From Nostoc linckia FACHB-104 (GTDB lineage: Bacteria; Cyanobacteriota; Cyanobacteriia; Cyanobacteriales; Nostocaceae): a stretch of 64,000 bases of DNA. Below are positions 8,470-17,571 of this stretch, piece after piece. Each line of letters begins with the position of its first letter. Position 1 is the first letter of the stretch. Below the pieces are notes generated by a model. It was not told the origin of the DNA, did no database searches, and saw only the letters and a program-made list of their open reading frames with translations. The position numbers and the translations under genes are program-made. The stretch covers positions 1-64,000 of the forward strand of contig NZ_JACJQJ010000042.1 of NCBI RefSeq assembly GCF_014696615.1, read 5' to 3'.

Positions 8470-9888
8470 TCAACCTGAGACAGGTAAAAATTCTAAAGGC
8501 TCAAAGGGAGTAATATATATCAACTCTGCACCCTCTGGTTTACTTTCTGTTGAGGGAGTCAATTTAAGCCACTCATGAAAGCTAATTCCTAATTGGGATA
8601 TTGCTTGTACTTCAGTTTGATAGGCTTCAAATCGCCGATTAGTTTCAATCATTGATTCCATAACTTCCAATACTTGGGGAATGCGCTTGTACGCCTCTTT
8701 TTCAAACCTTCCTGTAAATGGAGTGGGATTTGCTCCAAATAGGCTCCATTGAACTTCACTACGATCCACAATTGCTGAGGGGAGCGAAGATAACCATTCG
8801 TCAGGGTTTCGTACCAGACTCACCAGGTTTTCACGCTGAATTTCAAACACAGAATTTTCATCTAAATTTGGATCAATCCATTGGTAAATTCTGGTAAACC
8901 TCCGCAAATCTATTTGACCTTTGAACTGAGGATGTAAGTATACTGCTGGATTAGAAGTGAGCATAACTTCAACATATTTCTGAATGCGAGAACGGAGGAC
9001 TCTTGCTCCTTCTTGAAAACGGCGGAGTGCTGTATCATGTTCTTCTAATTCTAAATAACAACGTGCCTCTGCTAAATAAGCTAAAGACAAAGTTAGTAGA
9101 TATTTATCAGCTATTTTACTTTTTTGTTCAATCTCAATATCAGCATACTCAGTATAAATATGCTCTGCTTCTAGAAAGCGATTAATAGCTTGCAATGCAC
9201 TACTTCTACGATTTTCAGCTTTAGCCATTGTAAAAGCATTAGCTGCTAATTCTATTGCAGCCCGAAAATTAGCATAAAAACTCAGGTCAATTTTCCGGTT
9301 TATTTTATTTAAACTTTCTTGTGCTTGTTGTAAGCTCTGCTCTAATTCATTAAGTCTTTGCGCTATTACAGCCAAGCCCATCACTGAAACGCCCAAATTC
9401 AGTACACTAGTAGCAGTAGTTAACTGTAAAACTCCTTGGCTTAATTGTATACTTTGCCCAATTTCTCCTAACTTATTTTCAATTCCATTCAAACGCCCAT
9501 TAACGTCAGAAAATCCTTTTCCGGAGATAGCAGCATTAGCAACTGCTCCAACAAGATTTACCCCAGACATAGCAACATTACCTAAGCCTAGTTGTTCAAC
9601 TCCACCTAAACGTTGGTTAACATCTGCAAACCCTTTAGCATTAACAGCAGTATTCGCTCCAGAAGCAACAAGATTGGCTCCAGAAACAATAAGGTTGAGT
9701 AAATTGTTAGAGGAACCACCTACGGTTGTTATTGTTGCATTTTGTCCAGTTATATCTCGTAACCAAGTAATAACTTTCTTACTTCCCACATCTCGGATTA
9801 CACCCCCAACCCGTTCTAAACTTCCATCCGCTAGACCTTTGACAACCCAATTAGCAAGCATAAAAGTTACTGTAAGTGGTAAGCCCAT
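8470..9888 (-). CDS. helical repeat protein of unknown function with hydrophobic N-terminal half
   Basis: 472 residues, no family recognised. The N-terminal third holds imperfect repeats: GKGF/AKGF-x-DVNxRLxG(V/I)E around residues 85-98 and 124-137, and a weaker third copy ending RLNELEQ at 178-184. These repeats are rich in small hydrophobic residues (Gly, Ala, Val, Asn). A hydrophobic stretch (SVLNLGVSVMGLAVIA) and a coiled coil (about 178-200) follow. The C-terminal half is TPR-like helical (YLLTLSLAYLAEARCYLELE, EHDTALRRFQEGARVL). The arrangement recalls helical membrane-acting or pore-forming proteins, but that is speculation. It is convergent with the AAA-like gene. Confidence 0.75.
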   Translation of the reverse strand: MGLPLTVTFMLANWVVKGLADGSLERVGGVIRDVGSKKVITWLRDITGQNATITTVGGSSNNLLNLIVSGANLVASGANTAVNAKGFADVNQRLGGVEQLGLGNVAMSGVNLVGAVANAAISGKGFSDVNGRLNGIENKLGEIGQSIQLSQGVLQLTTATSVLNLGVSVMGLAVIAQRLNELEQSLQQAQESLNKINRKIDLSFYANFRAAIELAANAFTMAKAENRRSSALQAINRFLEAEHIYTEYADIEIEQKSKIADKYLLTLSLAYLAEARCYLELEEHDTALRRFQEGARVLRSRIQKYVEVMLTSNPAVYLHPQFKGQIDLRRFTRIYQWIDPNLDENSVFEIQRENLVSLVRNPDEWLSSLPSAIVDRSEVQWSLFGANPTPFTGRFEKEAYKRIPQVLEVMESMIETNRRFEAYQTEVQAISQLGISFHEWLKLTPSTESKPEGAELIYITPFEPLEFLPVSG

Positions 9889-10014
9889 AATCCTCTTCTA
9901 TTTGGTAGACTGGCGAAAGCTTGGTATATGGCAATAAGCAGTTTGGTCTTTATGCAGCAAATACCTATGCTGTAAGTAAGTATTCCCAATTAAAGTGAGA
10001 GTATAACTAATAAA

Positions 10015-10050
10015 ATTAATGCCCAAGCTCATAAGTAGCTTGGGCATTGG
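10015..10050 (-). terminator. hairpin terminator after the STAS-sugar transferase gene
   Basis: A perfect 9-bp stem GCCCAAGCT / AGCTTGGGC (10021-10029 with 10037-10045) with a 7-base loop. On the minus strand it is followed by an A/T-rich run with several T. It lies about 60 bases past the end of the STAS-transferase gene. Confidence 0.6.
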
Positions 10051-10107
10051 CAATAATTAATTTTGGAAGTTATAAATTACCAACAGACTAAAAATCAAGG
10101 TAATTGG

Positions 10108-11145
10108 CTAAACTGCACCACTATTTCTATTAAATAGAATGGCTAAAGTTTTGAAAATTAGCTTGAAATCATACAGTAAACTCCAATTTTTTTGATACTG
10201 CAAATCCAAGCGGATTACATCTTCAAAACTACGTACTTTAGACCGTCCGTTTACTTGCCATTCGCCAGTCATACCTGGTTTTACATCTAATCGTTGCCAC
10301 TCAGGTACTTCATAGCGTTCTACTTCATCAGGGGTTGGAGGTCTAGTACCAACTAAACTCATGTCTCCTTTAAGAACATTCCAGAATTGCGGTAATTCAT
10401 CTAGACTAGTGCGCCGTAAAAAGCGTCCTACCCGCGTTACTCTAGGATCGCTCTCATTCTTAAAGAAAGCTCCTTGCACTTGGTTTTGGACTTGGGATTT
10501 TTTGGCTTCTGCATCCACACACATGGAGCGGAATTTCCAAATTCCAAAACGTTTACCCATCCAACCACAGCGAGTTTGTCTAAAGAAAAGGGGGCCGGGA
10601 TCGTCAATTTGAATAGCAATTGTAATGGGAATTAATAAGACTCCTGTAATTACCAAGCCTACCAGTGCCCCAACAATGTCAATCAACCGCTTCATCCAAG
10701 ATGCCACAGAAGGATGAGTAGTAGGTAACGACTCAACCTTGCGAGCAGAAAACTTGTGGTTTTCCACAAGGTGGTTTTGTCCATGCGGTGATAAACTGCT
10801 GAGAGATTCAATGGAAAAAACTTGATCTAAACCTGTGAGGTTAAGAACTGCCATTACCTGAGGTGTCACATTTCGCAATATAATGGCGATTCTCTTTTCC
10901 TGAGCAGTTTTAAAATTACTGACTAGCGCACCTAAACCACTGCTATCCATAAAAGTAGTTTGGTGAAAGTCAATAATGATTTGTTTTATATGAGAGTGTT
11001 CCAGGGTTAACTCTTGGCAGATTTGCTTAAAGCCTACGGCCTCAAGCACACTCAATCGCTTGGGTACCTGGACTACAGCCATGTCATTTAGGGAAGTCAC
11101 CGGGAAATCGACCGCTTTGGGTTGGCTATTTATGAAGCTTTGCAC
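10108..11145 (-). CDS. STAS domain fused to a bacterial sugar transferase
   Basis: 345 residues with two domains. Residues about 18-118 form a STAS (anti-anti-sigma) domain with the switch motif MDSSGLGAL; Ser68/Ser69 is the expected phosphorylation position. Residues about 145-345 are a WbaP/EpsE-type polyprenyl-phosphate sugar-1-phosphate transferase: a membrane segment (LIDIVGALVGLVITGVLL), FGIWKFRSM, LRRTSLDELPQFWNVLKGDM, SLVGTRPP and KPGMTGEWQVNGRS. Such enzymes start exopolysaccharide repeat units on undecaprenyl phosphate. The fusion suggests that initiation is controlled by a serine-phosphorylation partner switch (inference). It is a single gene, divergent from queE. Confidence 0.9.
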   Translation of the reverse strand: MQSFINSQPKAVDFPVTSLNDMAVVQVPKRLSVLEAVGFKQICQELTLEHSHIKQIIIDFHQTTFMDSSGLGALVSNFKTAQEKRIAIILRNVTPQVMAVLNLTGLDQVFSIESLSSLSPHGQNHLVENHKFSARKVESLPTTHPSVASWMKRLIDIVGALVGLVITGVLLIPITIAIQIDDPGPLFFRQTRCGWMGKRFGIWKFRSMCVDAEAKKSQVQNQVQGAFFKNESDPRVTRVGRFLRRTSLDELPQFWNVLKGDMSLVGTRPPTPDEVERYEVPEWQRLDVKPGMTGEWQVNGRSKVRSFEDVIRLDLQYQKNWSLLYDFKLIFKTLAILFNRNSGAV

Positions 11146-11354
11146 TGTCGTTGCCGTCTAAATGTAAGCTATCAATCATTTATTTTGACGTAGATATTCT
11201 CTAACCTCATCTTGATTAAGTAGGAATCAGGACTAATCGTAAGTTATTTGGGTTGAGATTAGAGATTGCTAGCGACGATTCACAATAGAACAAGAACCAA
11301 AAAACTTACTTGCTCTCGTGACGACGCGGCGCGATCGCTTTTTTTAATCATCCC

Positions 11355-12152
11355 ATGACTGCTAAAACTACGGTTAAACCTACTGCACGCCTGATTGAGG
11401 TCTTTTCTGCTATTCAAGGGGAAGGACTGAATGTCGGGACACGTCAGATTTTTATTCGCTTTGCTTTGTGTGACTTACGCTGTCACTTTTGCGATAGCGC
11501 CCATACTTGGAATGCACCTTCTACTTGTAGGATAGAGCGAACCCCTGGATTACGAGACTTTGAAGAACACTCAAACCCTATCCCACTGCCCATTTTATTA
11601 GAATGGGTGGAACGGCAAAATCAACCGTCTATACACGATAGCATTAGCTTAACGGGTGGCGAACCCTTACTTCATGCCCCATTTTTAGAGCTATTTCTGC
11701 CACAAGTGCGATCGCTTACCAATCTGCCTATATATTTAGAAACTGGGGGTCATCGTCCAGAACAGTTGGCACTGATTTTGCCCTACCTCGACTCCGTAGG
11801 CATGGATTTAAAATTACCTAGTGTCAGCGGTGAAAGCTATTGGCAAGAACACGCACAATGTCTGAAATTATCTTATGATTCACATTTAAACGTTTTTGTC
11901 AAGATAATTATTTCCCAACAGACAGACCCAACTGATTTAGAACGTTCAGCTTTGTTAGTAGCAGATGTTAGTCCTGAGATCCCAGTGTTCTTACAACCTG
12001 TGACACCTTTGCCAGTGTCCGAAAAATCTACAGCAAAAACTATACTTGCCCCTACTCCCGACCAGGTTTTGCAATGGCAAGCATTAATGAAGCGCTGGTT
12101 AAAGCACGTTCGTGTCGTGCCTCAAACCCATAAAATGTTGAATCAGCTATAA
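11355..12152 (+). CDS. queE: 7-carboxy-7-deazaguanine synthase
   Basis: 265 residues, radical SAM enzyme converting 6-carboxytetrahydropterin to 7-carboxy-7-deazaguanine on the route to queuosine. The cluster ligands are C39, C43 and C46 (CDLRCHFCDSAHTW, Cx3CxxC). The substrate region EVFSAIQGEG is typical of QueE. The glycine-rich SAM motif TGGEPLL is present, followed by YLETGGHRP. The insertion between the cluster and TGGEPLL is longer than in the shortest QueE proteins. No other queuosine gene is adjacent. HIP1 (GCGATCGC) lies just before the start. Confidence 0.9.
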   Translation: MTAKTTVKPTARLIEVFSAIQGEGLNVGTRQIFIRFALCDLRCHFCDSAHTWNAPSTCRIERTPGLRDFEEHSNPIPLPILLEWVERQNQPSIHDSISLTGGEPLLHAPFLELFLPQVRSLTNLPIYLETGGHRPEQLALILPYLDSVGMDLKLPSVSGESYWQEHAQCLKLSYDSHLNVFVKIIISQQTDPTDLERSALLVADVSPEIPVFLQPVTPLPVSEKSTAKTILAPTPDQVLQWQALMKRWLKHVRVVPQTHKMLNQL

Positions 12153-12157
12153 ACTAT

Positions 12158-12200
12158 GCTGAGTTCTGAGTTGATTTTTTTACTCAGCACTCAGCACTCA
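12158..12200. terminator. bidirectional hairpin between queE and the DUF3318 gene
   Basis: A 14-bp stem with one mismatch pairs 12158-12171 with 12182-12195, and the loop contains a run of seven T. The right arm is made of CACTCAG heptamers, so the terminator is built from the same class of short tandem repeats seen elsewhere in the window. It sits between convergent genes. Confidence 0.6.
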
Positions 12201-12204
12201 GCAC

Positions 12205-12852
12205 TTAGTAATCAGTACTCTCATCTACTGGTCTAGATTTAGCTTTTGCTTTATTAGCACTGCGTTTGAGAGCAGAAAGGCGTGCTTCATATCTAGAGCG
12301 TTGGCGTTTGCTAGGAGTATTGTCTATTAAAGTTTTTAAAGCGCTACCTAGACTCTTATAGGCGTTGGGGAGGCTATAACCAAAGCGAGTTGCTAGTGCG
12401 ATCGCTTTTTCGTCAGCATCTACTAATTCTTTTAGTTGCTTTTCACCGTTATTTTTTTGGTATAGTCGCCAGCCAGATACGCCACAAAGTGCTAAGGCTA
12501 AAACTAGTAACAATCCATCCTGTACCCACAACTCACCTACAGCACCACCTAAACCGATAGCCAGTGCTGCCATTTCCCAACCATCTTTGGGAATTGTGTC
12601 ATTTTGAATGCGGGCGACTTCGTGCCAAAACAGCAGATTACGCTGATCCATCGCGAGGCTATCCCATTTCACCAGGTCAATTTGGATTTCTACCTGGTCT
12701 TTACCAATTTCTTCGCTACGGATCAGGGGTGGATTGACCTCAGTTGTGCCTTCAACCGTGACCCAGCTCTGCAATTCTGGTGGTAGTAAGCTTTTCAACC
12801 GCCGAAGTTCACTCATTTCCGCCTTGGCAGAGGAGGTTGCATAGGATGTCAT
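12205..12852 (-). CDS. DUF3318 family membrane protein
   Basis: 215 residues. It matches the cyanobacterial DUF3318 pattern: MSELRRLKSLLPPELQSWV near the start, then LLFWHEVARIQNDTIPKDGWE, two close hydrophobic helices (about 92-130), and a basic C-terminal tail. The conserved HEVARIQ motif resembles a degenerate zinc-protease helix, but a full HExxH is not present. Function is unknown. It lies 77 bases downstream of the YbjN-like gene on the same strand and may be cotranscribed with it. Confidence 0.75.
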   Translation of the reverse strand: MTSYATSSAKAEMSELRRLKSLLPPELQSWVTVEGTTEVNPPLIRSEEIGKDQVEIQIDLVKWDSLAMDQRNLLFWHEVARIQNDTIPKDGWEMAALAIGLGGAVGELWVQDGLLLVLALALCGVSGWRLYQKNNGEKQLKELVDADEKAIALATRFGYSLPNAYKSLGSALKTLIDNTPSKRQRSRYEARLSALKRSANKAKAKSRPVDESTDY

Positions 12853-12929
12853 AAAATCCAGCCCTAGAAAAATTCAGTATATAGTGAGGGTATCACTTTG
12901 GAGTATAGCTATTTAAGTGATAATTCGCC

Positions 12930-13487
12930 TCACTCGTGAGGAAAACTTCCTCGTTTTTTCCTAGCTTCCATTGCTTTTTCTAGGATTTCTAGTAATCCAG
13001 GGGCTTCTTCTTGAATACTCAGTAAAAGTCTTTCCCCAAGTTCGATATTTCCAGGATCATGTCCTGTTGCCATTACTTCTTTGAGGCGTGGCATCGCTAT
13101 GCTATCAACAATTTGGATTAATCCACTCAAACAACGGTTAAATTGTTTTTCTGTCAGAATCGAGTCTTCCAGGGGAAACTCAATAATGGCACGAATTTCG
13201 CCGTCAGATGGGTCATACTCCCATTGCAGCATTTTGGTTTCCCAGGAAATAGCAAGCATTGTCTGGAGGATAGCTCCTTTATAAGGATGCTCTTGAACTC
13301 CTGCTAGTACTTGAGGTGCAAATACCCGAAAAAACTTGCCCTCCTCATCCAATTGCACAACTATTAGGAAGTCTTCTAGGTGATCAGCTTCCACACCTGT
13401 GATAATACGATCTTCCTCGTCATCAAAGCGATATTCCCAACCAAGGTTGTCTAAGTATTTGGCAATCTGTGTCAGATTAGCTCCCAT
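12930..13487 (-). CDS. YbjN / CesT-chaperone-like protein
   Basis: 185 residues, acidic and soluble. The N-terminal LTQIAKYLDNLGWEYRFDD and the alternating strand-helix layout (FLIVVQLDEEGKFFRVFAPQ, AILQTMLAISWETKMLQWEY) fit the YbjN domain, which has a type III chaperone-like fold. The C-terminal 40 residues are helical and charged. In bacteria YbjN proteins are linked to stress and motility control, but no defined reaction is known. It lies ahead of the DUF3318 gene on the same strand. Confidence 0.65.
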   Translation of the reverse strand: MGANLTQIAKYLDNLGWEYRFDDEEDRIITGVEADHLEDFLIVVQLDEEGKFFRVFAPQVLAGVQEHPYKGAILQTMLAISWETKMLQWEYDPSDGEIRAIIEFPLEDSILTEKQFNRCLSGLIQIVDSIAMPRLKEVMATGHDPGNIELGERLLLSIQEEAPGLLEILEKAMEARKKRGSFPHE

Positions 13488-14180
13488 AAAAGCCTCACAA
13501 GGAACGGTGGAGCAGCTGTTACCAAATCTAGTTTAACCTGCTAGTGGCCTATGCTTAGGTTGGTATGGTTACTTCTCTTTTCATCAGAGTATGCAATCCA
13601 TCTCTTGATGATTAATAAGTGTCGGACTGCTCCATCAAAGTCAAAAGTCATCTTGAAAATTTTACCGCATGGAACCCCACTTTGCAGCTTTTCGTAACAA
13701 CCAAAATAATTTTATTCTCATATTTAAATAGATTTTTGGTAATAGCAGTATCCTTGCCAGGCTTTATATATAAGTCATTTTGGCGTTATTTGCTTAAAAT
13801 TCTTGTATAGATATTTTTGATTAATTTGGAAATTTATACAATATAGTTTTTTCCTAATTTTGATGAATTTAAAAAATTAGTCATTTTTTCCAAAGCTCTC
13901 AAAAACATTAATTTTTGCAATAGTTTTAACTTGCATCTATTAAAAAATATGTTTAAAAGTTTATTTTGTACAAAATGATGTTTTCAAAATAAAGCTAAAT
14001 TTACTATTTTTATCTATCATTTTGGAATGACTAAAAAGCAGTGAAAAAATTAAATCAGAATCAACTGAAAACAAGTTCATCAAAGAGTCACAAAAAGTTT
14101 TATATTACAGACATCTACCTATTTTCACAGAGAAATTGTAGTACTAAACACATTTTTACTTCGTAAATGTTTATAGATTT
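13488..14180. other. gene-free AT-rich stretch upstream of natF
   Basis: About 690 bases, very AT-rich, with no supported gene. It must hold the promoter of the amino-acid transporter operon. I looked for an exact GTA-N8-TAC NtcA site near the start and found none. Confidence 0.5.
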
Positions 14181-15260
14181 ATGCGTAAATCAGCATTAAT
14201 TTTAGCGATCGCACCCCTAATCTTTGCCCTAAGTGCTTGTAGTGGTGAGTCAGGAAATACAGCCAACACAGCCACCACGCCTGGTAGTAATTCAACATCT
14301 CCAGTAAATCGCAATCGCTGGGATACTGTCAAAAACCGTGGTCAGCTAATTTGTGGTGTTAGTGGCGAAGTTCCGGGGTTTAGTTTTGTTGGAACTGATG
14401 GTAAATACAGCGGAATTGATGTTGATGTCTGTCGCGCTGTAGCTGCAGCTTTATTTGACAACCCAGATGCAGTAGAATTTCGCAATCTTAATTCCAAAGA
14501 ACGCTTTACAGCTTTACAAACTGGGGAAGTAGATATTCTCAGCCGCAACACTACATGGACGTTGAGTCGCACAACTTCCGTTGGCTTAGAATTTGCGCCT
14601 GTAGTTTTTTACGATGGTCAAGCAATTATGATTCGTAAAAATAGCGGGATTAAATCCTTAGCAGACCTCAAAGACAAAGCCATCTGTGTGCAAACGGGTA
14701 CGACTACCGAACAGAACTTAACAGACCAAATGCGAAAGCGAAATATCACTTACAAACCCGTTGTGTTTGAGGATGTTAATGTTACCTTTGCCACTTATGC
14801 AGAAGGACGTTGTGACGGAATCACAGCCGATCGCTCAGCTTTAGTGGCGCGGCGTTCAATTCTACCCAAACCAGAAGATAACGTAATTCTTGATGAAGTG
14901 ATTTCTTCAGAACCCCTTGCACCCGCTGTTGCCAAAGGAGATAGCAAGTGGGCTGATACTGTTAAATGGGTAGTTTATGCTTTAGTTAAAGCTGAAGAGT
15001 TAGGCATTAATTCCCAAAATGTTGGACAATTCGCTACGAGTAGCGATCCAGATATTAAGCGATTTTTAGGAACAGAAGGCAACTTGGGTGAAGGACTGGG
15101 TTTACCAAACGACTTCGCAGCCAGAATCATCAAGCACGTCGGTAACTATAGCGAGGTTTACGATCGCAATCTCGGCCCCAAAACAAAACTCAATCTTCCT
15201 CGTGGTCAAAATCAACTTTGGTCAAAAGGCGGATTGCTTTATTCGCCACCGTTCCGTTAA
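14181..15260 (+). CDS. natF: amino-acid ABC transporter substrate-binding lipoprotein
   Basis: 359 residues, periplasmic binding protein family 3. A lipoprotein signal ends in the lipobox LSAC (Cys20), followed by a Ser/Thr/Asn-rich linker. The mature domain starts at RWDTVKNRGQLICGVSGEVP and carries FSFVGTDGKYSGIDVDVCRAVAAALF, the ligand-binding module of AapJ/general amino-acid binding proteins. It is the first gene of a four-gene cluster, SBP-permease-permease-ATPase, in the same order as natF-natG-natH-bgtA of Anabaena, where the N-II system imports acidic and neutral amino acids. The symbol rests on family and synteny. Confidence 0.85.
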   Translation: MRKSALILAIAPLIFALSACSGESGNTANTATTPGSNSTSPVNRNRWDTVKNRGQLICGVSGEVPGFSFVGTDGKYSGIDVDVCRAVAAALFDNPDAVEFRNLNSKERFTALQTGEVDILSRNTTWTLSRTTSVGLEFAPVVFYDGQAIMIRKNSGIKSLADLKDKAICVQTGTTTEQNLTDQMRKRNITYKPVVFEDVNVTFATYAEGRCDGITADRSALVARRSILPKPEDNVILDEVISSEPLAPAVAKGDSKWADTVKWVVYALVKAEELGINSQNVGQFATSSDPDIKRFLGTEGNLGEGLGLPNDFAARIIKHVGNYSEVYDRNLGPKTKLNLPRGQNQLWSKGGLLYSPPFR

Positions 15261-15340
15261 TTAGGGATAAGGGGGATGAGGAAGATGAGGGAGATGAGGG
15301 AGCAGAGGAGAAATATTTATTACCAATTACCTATTACTAA

Positions 15341-15403
15341 ACACCAAACACCAAACACCAAACACCAAACACCAAATGACAAATGACAAATGACAAATGA
15401 CAA
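15341..15403. repeat. two adjacent heptamer tandem arrays
   Basis: About five copies of ACACCAA (15341-15375) run directly into four copies of ATGACAA (15376-15403). The second array supplies the natG start codon region. They belong to the short tandem heptamer repeats described in heterocystous cyanobacteria. Confidence 0.9.
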
Positions 15404-16320
15404 ATATGAAATCTTTGTGGCGCGATCGCCGCTTTTGGCAAATTGCAGGACAATTGCTTGCTGTATTTTTAGCAGTAGCAATAGTCACAATATTATGGGG
15501 CAACCTCAACCGTAATTTACAGCAATTAGGTATTCAGTTCGGTTTTGACTTCCTCAAGCAGCAAGCATCTTTTGATATTGGTGAAACTCTAATTACTTAT
15601 AAACCAACTGATACCTACAGTCGTGCCTTGTGGGTAGGACTCGTTAACTCATTGCGGATAGCAGTTACAGGCATTTTTCTTACAACAATTGTAGGGATTA
15701 GTGCAGGAATTGCCCGACTTTCGGATAACTGGTTAGTGCGAAATATTGCCCTAGTTTACGTAGAAATCTTCCGCAATACTCCCTTACTCCTGCAATTACT
15801 GTTTTGGTACTTTGCTGTTTTCCTTGGTTTCCCCAAGGTAGAAAGTAAAATTTCACTCTTGGGTTTGGTTTACTTGAGTCAAAATGGCATCGAATTGCCT
15901 TGGTTTACCTTGTCTCCAGAGTTTTCATCTTTATTGTTAGGGCTGACTTTTTATACAGGTGCATTTATTGCCGAAATTGTCCGGGGTGGAATTCAATCAG
16001 TAGCAAGGGGACAATGGGAAGCAGCGCGATCGCTTGGTTTAAAACCTGGGTTAGTCATGCGGTTGGTGATTTTTCCCCAAGCGTTGCGGGTAATTATTCC
16101 ACCTTTAACGAGCCAATATCTCAATTTGACGAAAAATTCCAGTTTAGCGATCGCTATTGGCTACCCCGATATTTATTTTGTCGCTTCTACAACTTTTAAC
16201 CAAACAGGGAGAGCAGTAGAAGTAATATTACTGATTATGCTTACCTATCTCACCCTTAGTTTGACTATTTCCGTAGTCATGAATCTGTTTAACCGCACAG
16301 TACAAATTAAGGAAAGATAA
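15397..16320 (+). CDS. natG: amino-acid ABC transporter permease 1
   Basis: 307 residues, inner-membrane permease of the HisMQ/AapQ type. It has an N-terminal membrane helix (GQLLAVFLAVAIVTILWG), then several helices and the cytoplasmic EAA loop that docks the ATPase (GQWEAARSLGLKPGLVMRLV, ending IFPQALRVIIPP). It probably pairs with the next gene product as a heterodimer. Two ATG codons are possible, at 15397 and 15406. The first lies inside a heptamer array, so the true start could be the second. No clear ribosome site precedes either. Confidence 0.85.
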   Translation: MTNMKSLWRDRRFWQIAGQLLAVFLAVAIVTILWGNLNRNLQQLGIQFGFDFLKQQASFDIGETLITYKPTDTYSRALWVGLVNSLRIAVTGIFLTTIVGISAGIARLSDNWLVRNIALVYVEIFRNTPLLLQLLFWYFAVFLGFPKVESKISLLGLVYLSQNGIELPWFTLSPEFSSLLLGLTFYTGAFIAEIVRGGIQSVARGQWEAARSLGLKPGLVMRLVIFPQALRVIIPPLTSQYLNLTKNSSLAIAIGYPDIYFVASTTFNQTGRAVEVILLIMLTYLTLSLTISVVMNLFNRTVQIKER

Positions 16321-16361
16321 AGGAATAAGAAGAATAACAAATGACTAATAACAAATGACAA

Positions 16362-17513
16362 ATGACAAACCCTCAATTATTGTGGCTGCGTAAAAATCTA
16401 TTTAGTACTTGGTACAACAGCTTATTAACTGTTTTCTGCTTAATATTTCTATTTTGGTTAGCTAAAGGAATATTAACTTGGGCAACTACACAAGCACAAT
16501 GGGCAGTAGTTTCGGTAAATTTACGTTTATTTTTAGTTGGAAGATTCCCTCAATCTCTGTACTGGCGAGTTTGGATTGTACTGGCGATCGCTTCTACTTT
16601 AGGCGCGATAACTTGGGGCGTATTTTCTAGCCAACAAAATTTAAGCAAGCGTGGAGTTACTTTTTATAGTTTAATTTTTGCTTTTTTATTAGTTCTTTTA
16701 CCTTTAGACTTGATATCCCGATTTTATCTACTATTAATTGCTATTTTATTATTTATCGGTTTTTGGATTGGTAAAAGATTTTCTAAAGCAATAGCACCTT
16801 GGCTATCTTTAATATGGATTTTATCTTTTACTGTAATTTTGTGGTTAATTGGTGGTGGCTTTGGTTTGCTATCTGTATCAACAAATTTATGGAATGGGTT
16901 GCTAATAACTCTTCTGATGGCAGTAGTGAGCATTGTGCTTTCCTTCCCTATTGGGGTTTTACTAGCTTTAGGACGCACTAGCAATTTACCTGTAGTCCGG
17001 TGGTTTTGTATCCTATACATTGAAATTATTCGAGGATTGCCATTAATAGGAATTTTGTTTCTTGCACAAGTAATGCTGCCATTATTTCTGCCAGTTGATT
17101 TACGTTTAGATCGGGTAGTTCGAGCAATTACGGGATTGGTTTTATTTAGTGCTGCTTACATGGCAGAAAATGTGCGCGGCGGACTACAAGCCATCTCACG
17201 AGGACAAATTGAAGCAGCCAAAGCACTGGGATTTAATTCTCTGTTTGTCGTTATATTAATTGTGTTACCCCAGGCTTTACGTGCAGTAATTCCGCCAATT
17301 GTGGGTCAGTTTATTGGTTTATTGAAAGATACTTCGCTTTTATCTTTGGTAGGATTAGTTGAGCTTACTGGAATTTCCCGTTCAATTTTGGCGCAACCTC
17401 AATTTATCGGACGTTACACAGAAGTTTATTTGTTTATTGGATTGATTTACTGGGTATTTTGTTACTCTATGTCCCTAGCTTCTCGGAAATTAGAAAAGCA
17501 GCTAAGTAGCTAA
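16362..17513 (+). CDS. natH: amino-acid ABC transporter permease 2
   Basis: 383 residues, longer than natG because of an N-terminal block of extra membrane helices, as in AapM-type permeases. The EAA loop GQIEAAKALGFNSLFVVILI followed by VLPQALRAVIPPIVGQF is intact and would contact the ATPase. FCILYIEIIRGLPLIGILF is a family motif. It lies 41 bases after natG, and the gap again contains ATGACAA-like repeats immediately before the start. Confidence 0.85.
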   Translation: MTNPQLLWLRKNLFSTWYNSLLTVFCLIFLFWLAKGILTWATTQAQWAVVSVNLRLFLVGRFPQSLYWRVWIVLAIASTLGAITWGVFSSQQNLSKRGVTFYSLIFAFLLVLLPLDLISRFYLLLIAILLFIGFWIGKRFSKAIAPWLSLIWILSFTVILWLIGGGFGLLSVSTNLWNGLLITLLMAVVSIVLSFPIGVLLALGRTSNLPVVRWFCILYIEIIRGLPLIGILFLAQVMLPLFLPVDLRLDRVVRAITGLVLFSAAYMAENVRGGLQAISRGQIEAAKALGFNSLFVVILIVLPQALRAVIPPIVGQFIGLLKDTSLLSLVGLVELTGISRSILAQPQFIGRYTEVYLFIGLIYWVFCYSMSLASRKLEKQLSS

Positions 17514-17571
17514 AGTAGATAATAATTTCTAGCAGAGACGCAGAGCATAAGAGGTAAAAAGGTAAAATTTT

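Noticed and set aside
13619-13810. 63-codon plus-strand frame upstream of natF
   Set aside because: AT-rich hydrophobic translation with no family features; probably random in an AT-rich gap.
14061-14180. NtcA binding site upstream of natF
   Set aside because: No exact GTA-N8-TAC was found in the bases checked.
15341-15403. possible CRISPR array
   Set aside because: The repeats are 7 bases long and contiguous with no spacers, so they are short tandem repeats.
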